This document shows, one piece after another, positions 1 through 4,893 of a DNA stretch of 7,169 nt. The notes beneath the pieces are model-generated. The model was not told where the DNA came from. It saw nothing but the letters and a program-made list of their open reading frames with translations, and ran no database searches. A program made the translations under genes and the position numbers. Source of the stretch: Thermoanaerobacter sp049701115. Lineage in GTDB: Bacteria; Bacillota; Thermoanaerobacteria; Thermoanaerobacterales; Thermoanaerobacteraceae. Each line of letters opens with the position of its first letter. Position 1 is the stretch's first letter. The stretch is taken from contig NZ_JBNATX010000059.1 in the NCBI RefSeq assembly GCF_049701115.1, forward strand, positions 1 through 7,169, given 5' to 3'.

Positions 1-55
1 CTACCAAGCCCACAGCGGACTTTCACCGCCTAGTTATCGCCCATGCCGGGCGCAC
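1..55 (-). mobile_element. 5' end of a group II intron (class C-like), cut off by the window edge
   Basis: Read on the minus strand from 55 downwards, the sequence starts GTGCGCCCGGCATGGGCG. This matches the GUGYG 5' splice-site consensus and the opening of domain I in bacterial group IIC ribozymes such as the Oceanobacillus iheyensis intron (recalled, not aligned). A GCCC/GGGC hairpin follows the 5' end, and then a GCGG-TGAAAGT-CCGC hairpin, also typical of these introns. The intron starts immediately after the rho-independent terminator of tRNA-Val(CAC): six Ts, then AC, then the intron. Insertion behind terminators is the known habit of class C introns. The rest of domain I, the reverse transcriptase/maturase gene and domains V-VI would lie left of position 1, so it cannot be said whether the element is complete or a fragment. 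Confidence 0.75.
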
Positions 56-57
56 GT

Positions 58-89
58 AAAAAATTAAACGGTCCTTTTAAGGACCGTTT
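58..89 (-). terminator. Rho-independent terminator of tRNA-Val(CAC)
   Basis: On the minus strand, 79-89 (AAACGGTCCTT) pairs with 66-76 (AAGGACCGTTT), giving up to 11 bp around a very short loop, or 9 bp with a 6-nt loop. It is followed by AA and a run of six Ts (63-58). It begins 17 nt after the tRNA CCA end. The group II intron starts three bases after the T-run, at 55. Confidence 0.85.
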
Positions 90-105
90 TAAATCTTTAA
101 TTTAC

Positions 106-182
106 TGGTGGGGTCAACAGGAGTCGAACCTGTGACCTCTGCGATGTGAGCGCAGCGCTCTGACCAGCTGAGCTATGACCCC
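106..182 (-). tRNA. tRNA-Val (anticodon CAC)
   Basis: A complete 77-nt tRNA on the minus strand. The acceptor stem GGGGTCA pairs with TGACCCC, followed by discriminator A and an encoded CCA end (106-108). The D arm contains AGCTCAGCTGGTCAGAGC. The anticodon stem CTGCG/CGCAG encloses the loop CTCACAT, which places CAC at positions 34-36 and so reads valine GUG codons. The T arm is ACAGG/CCTGT with loop TTCGACT. It differs from the second valine tRNA in this window at eight positions. It has its own promoter and terminator and lies 50 nt after the dipeptidase gene on the same strand. Confidence 0.97.
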
Positions 183-196
183 ACCGCTTCTTTTTT

Positions 197-225
197 ATTA
201 TAATACAATTTTAAACCCTGTGCAA
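197..225 (-). promoter_or_regulatory. Promoter of tRNA-Val(CAC)
   Basis: On the minus strand, a -35 TTGCAC (225-220), a 17-bp spacer and a perfect -10 TATAAT (202-197). The -10 ends 14 nt before the tRNA 5' end, so the leader to be removed by RNase P would be only a few bases long. The -35 begins just 7 bp past the stop codon of the dipeptidase gene. Confidence 0.85.
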
Positions 226-232
226 GAAAAAT

Positions 233-1627
233 TTATTTTGCAAGTTCATATATCGCATGAGCATATATTTTCGCATTTAGGATGAGGTCTTCAATTTCTA
301 TGTATTCATCCGCTTGATGAGCCAGTTCAGGCTTCCCTGGGAAAACAGGCCCAAAAGCTACGGTATTCGGCATTTCTTTTGCATAAGTTCCTCCGCCAAT
401 AGCTAGAAGTTCTGCTTTTTGCCCTGTTTGTTCCTCATAAACCTTGCTCAATATCTTTATAAGTGGATGATCTGGCGGGAAATAGAGAGGCGGTTGATGC
501 AACATGTTTTCTATTCTCATGCCCTGTCCTTTAATCTTTTCTTCAAAAATCGTCATCCAGTCTTCGTATTTATGTTTTACAGGATATCTTATGTTAAGCC
601 CTAGCACCCCTTTATTTTCGTCTACTAAGACAGTACCTACATTAAAAGTAAGCTCTCCTGTCTCATCTTTCAAATATATCCCAAAAGTTTTACCATCAGT
701 CTCCATACCAACATTTGTTGCAAAGAAGTGTATAAAATCTTTCACATCGCTTTCATCTAAATTCAATCTATCTAAGAATAGGAAAAGCTGCATTATAGCA
801 TTCTTTCCAAGGTGAGGCAAACTCCCATGAGCAGATACTCCAAAAGACTTTATTACTAAATCGCCTTCTTTCTCCTCGAATTTTATATCATACCCTGTTT
901 CCTTTACAAAAGCTTCTAATGCATTTATAATCTCTTTTTTAATATTTTCTCCTTCAACTTTAAGCCTTGCTTCACAGTAACCGGGAACTACATTGGGTCT
1001 TTCTCCGCCTTTTATGTACTTTATAACTATTTCCCTTGGTTTTTTATAAAAATCTTTGACCACATCAAACATCGTTATTCCTTTTTCTGCATGTATAATT
1101 GGATACTGGGCATCAGGAGTAAAGCCCATTGTAGGGGCTTCATCGTGTTCAAGATAGTACTTTATTTCATGAGACCCAGTTTCCTCGTTAGTTCCGAATA
1201 TAATTCTAACTCTTTTAGAAAGTTTAAGTCCTGCGTCCTTTATAGCTTTTAAGCCGTACAAAGCAGCTATTATTGGCCCTTTATCATCTACAGTACCTCT
1301 CCCATATATCTTCCCATCGTGTATTTCAGCACCGTAAGGTGGATAAGTCCATCCATCCCCTTCCGGCACCACATCTAGGTGTCCTAAAACTGCAATCATT
1401 TCTTTCCCTTCGCCGTACTCAGCATAACCAACATAACCGTCTAAATTTTTAGTCCTGAATCCAAGACTTTCAGCTATTTCAAGGGCTTTTTCTAACGCCT
1501 TTGCAACACCCTCTCCATATGGCATGCCCGGCTTCGGTTCGTCTTGCACACTTTTTATACGGACCAATTCCTGCACAGACCTTATGATATCATCTCTCAT
1601 GCGGTCTATGTAAGAGTTTAAATCCAT
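233..1627 (-). CDS. pepV: PepV-type M20 family metallo-dipeptidase
   Basis: A 464-residue protein, close to the usual PepV/Sapep length of about 470, predicted to be a cytoplasmic di-zinc dipeptidase that releases amino acids from short peptides. Visible M20 signatures are GHLDVVP with the zinc ligand H83 and D85; YGRGTVDDKGP with bridging D114 or D115; NEETGS with catalytic E148 and ligand E149; TPDAQYP with D172; SAHGSLPHLGKNA with H267 of the lid domain; GGGTYAKEMPN; and C-terminal ELAHQADEY with H437. All catalytic residues are present and there is no signal peptide. The ATG at 1627 is preceded by an all-G Shine-Dalgarno stretch (GGGGGG, 1638-1633), which can only pair with wobble at the usual A position. 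It has its own promoter in the 71-bp gap after the GH18 gene and no terminator of its own before tRNA-Val. PepV and the related M20 dipeptidases (PepD, Sapep) cannot be separated by eye. Confidence 0.92.
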   Translation of the reverse strand: MDLNSYIDRMRDDIIRSVQELVRIKSVQDEPKPGMPYGEGVAKALEKALEIAESLGFRTKNLDGYVGYAEYGEGKEMIAVLGHLDVVPEGDGWTYPPYGAEIHDGKIYGRGTVDDKGPIIAALYGLKAIKDAGLKLSKRVRIIFGTNEETGSHEIKYYLEHDEAPTMGFTPDAQYPIIHAEKGITMFDVVKDFYKKPREIVIKYIKGGERPNVVPGYCEARLKVEGENIKKEIINALEAFVKETGYDIKFEEKEGDLVIKSFGVSAHGSLPHLGKNAIMQLFLFLDRLNLDESDVKDFIHFFATNVGMETDGKTFGIYLKDETGELTFNVGTVLVDENKGVLGLNIRYPVKHKYEDWMTIFEEKIKGQGMRIENMLHQPPLYFPPDHPLIKILSKVYEEQTGQKAELLAIGGGTYAKEMPNTVAFGPVFPGKPELAHQADEYIEIEDLILNAKIYAHAIYELAK

Positions 1628-1663
1628 AAAAATCCCCCCAATAAATTGGTAATTTACATCTCT

Positions 1664-1692
1664 ATTATATACTCAAACTTAAATGTTTTCAA
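1664..1692 (-). promoter_or_regulatory. Promoter of the dipeptidase gene
   Basis: On the minus strand, -35 TTGAAA (1692-1687), a 17-bp spacer and -10 TATAAT (1669-1664). Transcription would begin near 1657, about 30 nt before the ATG. The -35 sits 6 bp after the stop codon of the upstream GH18 gene. The leader contains a small inverted repeat, CCAAT-AA-ATTGG (1638-1649), which overlaps the G-rich ribosome site. Confidence 0.8.
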
Positions 1693-1698
1693 CACTTT

Positions 1699-2784
1699 TT
1701 ACCTTTCACCAATTTTTTGTTCAACTACTTTCCAAAAAGTGGGGGTTTCAAAACCTATCCTCCACACACAAATACCATGAAGATTATATTTTTTTGCTAC
1801 TTCTATCTTTTCTGCCAATGTATACGAATTTTCAAACCATACCTCTCGTGTAGTCCCCGTTATCCGGTCATAGTAAGTATAATAGGGTTCCTGATATTTA
1901 TCGCTCCACTTTATCTCAATTCCTTGAAGTTTTGCCTTTGTCATTATTTCCTTAGTAGGTCTTGAAAAACCTCCGCTTTTGCTTACAGGCCAGTCATAGC
2001 CGTATGTTGCAACACCAAGGCATATCTGCTCTGGTTTAAATCCCTCATTTAATGCATCCTTTACATTATACTCTACCCACTGTTCAGGAGATACAGGACC
2101 AGGTGGAGTAGAAGCATTATGCCTGTCGTAGGTCATCAAAGTAACATGATCCACTAAAGGAGCTAATTCCCTGTAATCGTATATACCAGAAACCTCCTTT
2201 GGAACTTGATAATGAGGTATAACAGATATATCTAATATTTTGCCTTCTTTCTTAACAAAAGGCTTAAGTTTTGCCACAAAAGCAGTAAGATAGTCTTTGT
2301 CTTTCACATAATTTTTCTCTCCATGAGGTATAAACTCAAAGTCTATGTTGTATCCATCAAAGTCGTGCTTTTTTAAAAGAGCAACCAGCTGTGAAATTAC
2401 TTTCTCACGGATGTTAGGATCTAAAAGCACCTCATCTTTGCTATTAGCAACATTAACCAGAGGAACTACTTTTATACCCTGTTTTTTAGCGTAGTTTAAT
2501 GCTTGCGGATTAGTAGAGTCCTTTACAGAGCCATCCCCTTCAACCGTCAGCCAAAGTGGCGAGAGAGTATCTATGTATTTTGAATATCTAACTAAAGACT
2601 GATAAGAATTGTCGTACCCTTGAGAATCCATGTAAAATCCCACAACTTGTAATTTCTTTGCTTTAATTCCGGTAAAAGGCTTAAAAAACTGTTTTTGTGC
2701 GCTACTCTTGCACCCATTTAAAAAAACAATATTAGCCAAAGAAAAAACTGTCAAAATCAATATCGCAAGTACTCTTCTTTTCAT
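1699..2784 (-). CDS. Glycoside hydrolase family 18 lipoprotein (cortical-fragment-lytic-like)
   Basis: A 361-residue predicted surface lipoprotein. The N-terminus MKRRVLAILILTV is a basic plus hydrophobic signal ending in lipobox LNGC, so C25 would be lipidated. The rest is a TIM-barrel domain: VVGFYMDS at strand 1, then the GH18 active-site motif DGYNIDFE (residues 143-150) with E150 as the catalytic acid, then LMTYDRH, the YGYDWP segment, and a closing GICVWRIGFE strand with W341. The Y-D-W and C-terminal patterns resemble the YaaH/SleL/YdhD subgroup that cleaves N-acetylglucosamine bonds in peptidoglycan, but no LysM domain is present, so the substrate is inferred. An upstream in-frame GTG at 2805 was rejected as the start because the AGGAGG ribosome site lies within its codons 2-3. 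The ATG at 2784 lies 12 nt after GGAGG. The gene has a probable promoter of its own and follows the speE terminator. Confidence 0.9.
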   Translation of the reverse strand: MKRRVLAILILTVFSLANIVFLNGCKSSAQKQFFKPFTGIKAKKLQVVGFYMDSQGYDNSYQSLVRYSKYIDTLSPLWLTVEGDGSVKDSTNPQALNYAKKQGIKVVPLVNVANSKDEVLLDPNIREKVISQLVALLKKHDFDGYNIDFEFIPHGEKNYVKDKDYLTAFVAKLKPFVKKEGKILDISVIPHYQVPKEVSGIYDYRELAPLVDHVTLMTYDRHNASTPPGPVSPEQWVEYNVKDALNEGFKPEQICLGVATYGYDWPVSKSGGFSRPTKEIMTKAKLQGIEIKWSDKYQEPYYTYYDRITGTTREVWFENSYTLAEKIEVAKKYNLHGICVWRIGFETPTFWKVVEQKIGER

Positions 2785-2785
2785 A

Positions 2786-2830
2786 AAAAGATATAACCTC
2801 CTCACTTTTGTGGATTCAGTTATATCTTTT
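2786..2830 (-). promoter_or_regulatory. Inverted-repeat leader hairpin enclosing the GH18 gene ribosome site
   Basis: On the minus strand AAAAGATATAAC (2830-2819) is an exact reverse complement of GTTATATCTTTT (2797-2786): 12 bp with a 21-nt loop. The loop and the first base of the 3' arm carry the Shine-Dalgarno AGGAGG (2802-2797), and the 3' arm ends one base before the ATG. Inside the loop, CAC-AAAA-GTG can form a further small stem next to the ribosome site. It may modulate translation initiation, or act as a DNA operator; the sequence cannot decide between these. Confidence 0.55.
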
Positions 2831-2850
2831 GTAAAAAGAAAAATTTTATG

Positions 2851-2880
2851 TATAAAAAACTAAGTATAACCTTTCGTCAA
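2851..2880 (-). promoter_or_regulatory. Probable promoter of the GH18 lipoprotein gene
   Basis: On the minus strand, -35 TTGACG (2880-2875), an 18-bp spacer and -10 TTTATA (2856-2851). Transcription would start near 2844 and give a leader of about 60 nt that includes the 2786-2830 hairpin. The -10 is imperfect. A TATACT a few bases upstream lacks a good -35 at the right distance. Confidence 0.5.
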
Positions 2881-2911
2881 AGTTTCATCTAATCTTGCAA
2901 TTTCTTAAATT

Positions 2912-2934
2912 AAAAAGGGGTACTATCATACCCC
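2912..2934 (-). terminator. Rho-independent terminator of speE containing its stop codon
   Basis: On the minus strand GGGGTA (2934-2929), loop TGATAG, TACCCC (2922-2917), then five Ts (2916-2912). The 5' arm is made of the last two codons of the aminopropyltransferase gene (Gly, Val), and its TGA stop (2928-2926) is the first triplet of the loop. Confidence 0.8.
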
Positions 2935-3789
2935 TAGTTTTTCTCTTAGAGGCTTAGCTAAAGTAAAAATCCTTTCATTTGTATATTCATCATAATATTT
3001 AAGATCTGGGGGAATATGTTGCCTCGGAGTTAGATCCTTGATCCCCTTTAAACCAACAAAAAAGATCCATAAATCGCTGAAAGAAGGGATGTAATCTGCA
3101 TAAGAAATTACGAAAGGAAATACTTCTTTAAGAAGCCTGTAAATATAAAGGAAACCGGGATTTTTAAACATTGAAAAAGCTGACGTACCTTGTACTACCA
3201 CAGTAGCTTTATCACTCAAAATTTCATAAAGCCTTTTATAAAAACTCAGTTGATGTACACTCCTAGCAGGTCCATCTAAATCATCCGTAACATCTACTAT
3301 CACTACATCAAAAGGTTCTCCTTTATAATCCTTGATAAATTCTGCTACATCTTGATACACGAGTTTTACACGTATATCATCAATAGGTGTCCTACCCAAG
3401 TATTTCTGGGAGAGGATGACCACCTGTTTGTCTATATCTACAGCGATTACCTTCTTCACTGTTGGGTATCTTAAAACCTCTCTCACGCTTTTCCCTTCCC
3501 CTACTCCACATATCAAAACTCTTCTAGGAGAGGGATGAACACGCATAATTGGATGTACTAGAAGTTCATGGTAAATAAATTCATCAGCCTCCGTAGATTG
3601 AAGAGTCCCATCCAAAAAAAGACTCTTACCCCAAGTTTCAAGCTCCACAATATCTATTTTCTGATACGGTGATTGATGCTCTACAACCACAGACTTTACT
3701 TTATAAACTCTATAACCCCCACTTATATCTGGCTCCCAATAAAATTCTCTAGAGGGATCTAATCCCCATTTCCTGTTTAAATTTCTCAA
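2926..3789 (-). CDS. speE: Spermidine synthase-type aminopropyltransferase
   Basis: A 287-residue cytosolic enzyme expected to transfer aminopropyl from decarboxylated S-adenosylmethionine to a polyamine acceptor. Family signatures appear in order: FLDGTLQSTEADEFIYHE (58-75) for acceptor and cofactor binding; CGVGEGKSVREVL (94-106), the Rossmann glycine loop with E98 in place of the more usual D of GGGDG; AVDID (116-120), binding the cofactor; QDV with D147; and VDVTDD (165-170), carrying the catalytic aspartate region normally written D(S/T)(S/T)DP. The GEG form and D-x-T-D resemble the Thermus enzyme that uses agmatine or longer amines, so the acceptor may not be putrescine. No SAM decarboxylase gene is in the window. 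The start is TTG at 3789: an in-frame TAA lies directly before it, the next Met is residue 82, and a tandem ribosome site GGAGG-T-GGGAG ends 5 nt upstream. It has its own promoter and terminator. Confidence 0.88.
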   Translation of the reverse strand: MRNLNRKWGLDPSREFYWEPDISGGYRVYKVKSVVVEHQSPYQKIDIVELETWGKSLFLDGTLQSTEADEFIYHELLVHPIMRVHPSPRRVLICGVGEGKSVREVLRYPTVKKVIAVDIDKQVVILSQKYLGRTPIDDIRVKLVYQDVAEFIKDYKGEPFDVVIVDVTDDLDGPARSVHQLSFYKRLYEILSDKATVVVQGTSAFSMFKNPGFLYIYRLLKEVFPFVISYADYIPSFSDLWIFFVGLKGIKDLTPRQHIPPDLKYYDEYTNERIFTLAKPLREKLGV

Positions 3790-3794
3790 TTAAG

Positions 3795-3805
3795 CTCCCA
3801 CCTCC
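3795..3805 (-). promoter_or_regulatory. Tandem ribosome-binding site deciding the TTG start of speE
   Basis: On the minus strand GGAGG (3805-3801), T, GGGAG (3799-3795), then CTTAA and TTG. The second unit has 5-nt spacing and the first 11-nt. With an in-frame TAA touching the TTG, this fixes the start. Confidence 0.75.
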
Positions 3806-3828
3806 AATCGTGAAATCGCTCAAAAGAT

Positions 3829-3857
3829 ATTATACCATATAGAAAAGTATTTGCCAA
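3829..3857 (-). promoter_or_regulatory. Promoter of speE
   Basis: On the minus strand, -35 TTGGCA (3857-3852), a 17-bp spacer and -10 TATAAT (3834-3829) preceded by TGG, making an extended -10. The start site would be near 3822, about 33 nt before the TTG codon. A GGAATT/AATTCC inverted repeat (3867-3872 / 3883-3888) lies about 10 bp upstream of the -35. Confidence 0.8.
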
Positions 3858-3890
3858 ACAGTGATAGGAATTGATACCTTATAATTCCAT

Positions 3891-3916
3891 AAAATAAAAA
3901 GGGCTCTTACGAGCCC
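3891..3916 (-). terminator. Rho-independent terminator of tRNA-Val(GAC)
   Basis: On the minus strand GGGCTC (3916-3911), loop GTAA, GAGCCC (3906-3901), followed by TTTTTATTTT (3900-3891). It lies 17 nt downstream of the tRNA CCA end. Confidence 0.85.
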
Positions 3917-3933
3917 TAAACTTTCACTTTATA

Positions 3934-4010
3934 TGGTGGGGTCAACAGGACTTGAACCTGTGGCCTCTACGATGTCAACGTAGCGCTCTAACCAGCTGAG
4001 CTATGACCCC
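3934..4010 (-). tRNA. tRNA-Val (anticodon GAC)
   Basis: A complete 77-nt tRNA on the minus strand. The acceptor stem GGGGTCA/TGACCCC is followed by A and an encoded CCA (3934-3936). The anticodon stem CTACG/CGTAG holds loop TTGACAT, giving anticodon GAC, which reads GUC and GUU valine codons. The T arm is ACAGG/CCTGT with loop TTCAAGT. Paired changes in the anticodon stem relative to the CAC tRNA at 106-182 keep base pairing, so both look functional. It has its own promoter and terminator and is divergent from the DUF72 gene. Confidence 0.97.
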
Positions 4011-4027
4011 ATCATCTGTCTGTTTTT

Positions 4028-4056
4028 ATTATAATACAATCTCTTAAGATATGCAA
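4028..4056 (-). promoter_or_regulatory. Promoter of tRNA-Val(GAC)
   Basis: On the minus strand, -35 TTGCAT (4056-4051), a 17-bp spacer and -10 TATAAT (4033-4028), ending 17 nt before the tRNA. The 18 bp ATTGTATTATAATAAAAA around the -10 (4040-4023) are identical to those of the other valine tRNA promoter (209-192). Confidence 0.85.
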
Positions 4057-4070
4057 CTCCCTAATTTGAT

Positions 4071-4092
4071 AAAACTATTGTAACATAGTTTT
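4071..4092. repeat. 8-bp inverted repeat over the DUF72 gene -35 region
   Basis: AAAACTAT (4071-4078), spacer TGTAAC, ATAGTTTT (4085-4092): a perfect inverted repeat in the divergent region between tRNA-Val(GAC) and the DUF72 gene, overlapping the predicted -35 of the latter. It could be an operator; a weak hairpin with a T-run is the alternative. No regulator is identified. Confidence 0.5.
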
Positions 4093-4106
4093 TTCTGTTG
4101 TATCAT
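4078..4106 (+). promoter_or_regulatory. Probable promoter of the DUF72 gene
   Basis: -35 TTGTAA (4078-4083), a 17-bp spacer and -10 TATCAT (4101-4106), so transcription would start near 4113, about 30 nt before the ATG. The -35 matches only four of six consensus bases. Confidence 0.5.
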
Positions 4107-4143
4107 AACATTAAAAGCAAAAAGACGTGAAAGGAGGAAAAAG

Positions 4144-4893
4144 ATGAGGAAAAAACTTTATATAGGAACCTCCGGTTGGTCATACTCCCACTGGAAAGAA
4201 ATTTTTTATCCTTCTAATCTTCCTTACGAGGAAAGGCTTAGCTTTTATTCAAAGCATTTTCTTACCGCTGAAATTAATTCTTCTTTTTACCATTTGCCTC
4301 AAGAAAAAAGCCTGCTTAAATGGTATTCCGCTACTCCTGAAGGTTTTATCTTCTCTGTAAAAGCCTCCCGCCACATAACCCACCTAAAAAAACTTTGCGA
4401 TGTGGAAGAAACATGGAATAATTTCAAAAAAAGAATAGACCTGTTGAAGGATAAACTAGGACCCATACTCCTCCAATTTCCTCCAAGCTTTAAAAAAGAT
4501 CAAGAAAATGTAGAAAAAATCATAAACTTTTTGAGAGAAAAAGAAAATTATAAATTTGCTTTGGAATTCAGGCATAAAAGCTGGCTTGATGACGAGGTTT
4601 ACAACCTTATGAAAGAATTAAAAGTTGCCTGGGTAATAGCGGATTCTTCACGTTATCCCAAGGCAAAAGTTATCACAACAGATTTTGCTTACATTAGAAT
4701 GCATGGACCAAAGGCTTTATTCAGTTCATGCTACTCGGAAAGAGAACTTGAAGAATTAGCAAAAGATATAGAAGAATATTTTAAAAAATGCAATGAAATT
4801 TACGTGTATTTTAACAATGACGTCAATGGCTGTGCAATTCAAAACGCCAAAACTCTAATAAAACTTACGGAACATTTGCTTTTAGGAACTTAG
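4144..4893 (+). CDS. DUF72 / YecE family protein
   Basis: A 249-residue soluble protein of the DUF72 (YecE, B. subtilis YunF) family, a TIM-barrel fold whose biochemical role is not established. Family signatures seen: IGTSGWSYSHWKEIFYP (7-23); EINSSFYHLP (43-52); FSVKASRHITH (70-80); PILLQFPPSF (107-116); ALEFRHKSW (139-147); AYIRMHGP (182-189); and the C-terminal VYFNNDVNGCAIQNA (221-235). The length is typical and there is no signal peptide or membrane segment. The ATG at 4144 follows GGAGG (4133-4137) by 6 nt. It is the only plus-strand gene here, divergent from tRNA-Val(GAC), and its last 29 bp overlap the 3' end of manA on the other strand with no terminator visible between them. The family call is firm; function is unknown. 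Confidence 0.9.
   Translation: MRKKLYIGTSGWSYSHWKEIFYPSNLPYEERLSFYSKHFLTAEINSSFYHLPQEKSLLKWYSATPEGFIFSVKASRHITHLKKLCDVEETWNNFKKRIDLLKDKLGPILLQFPPSFKKDQENVEKIINFLREKENYKFALEFRHKSWLDDEVYNLMKELKVAWVIADSSRYPKAKVITTDFAYIRMHGPKALFSSCYSERELEELAKDIEEYFKKCNEIYVYFNNDVNGCAIQNAKTLIKLTEHLLLGT

Noticed and set aside
106..182. tRNA-Val as an attachment site of an integrative element
   Set aside because: No integrase and no repeated tRNA 3' end adjacent. The foreign sequence on this side is explained by a group II intron at the terminator.
419..815. Two overlapping plus-strand open frames (61 and 103 codons)
   Set aside because: They are antisense shadows inside the intact dipeptidase gene, which has all catalytic motifs.
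1638..1649. CCAATAAATTGG repeat in the dipeptidase leader as an operator
   Set aside because: The arms are only 5 bp and AT-rich and the repeat overlaps the G-rich ribosome site; too weak to call alone.
1717..1965. 82-codon plus-strand open frame
   Set aside because: Antisense to the GH18 coding region, with no ribosome site; a shadow.
2785..2805. GTG start that would add seven residues to the GH18 lipoprotein
   Set aside because: The following AGGAGG is the ribosome site of the ATG at 2784, and the resulting N-terminus would precede a complete signal peptide.
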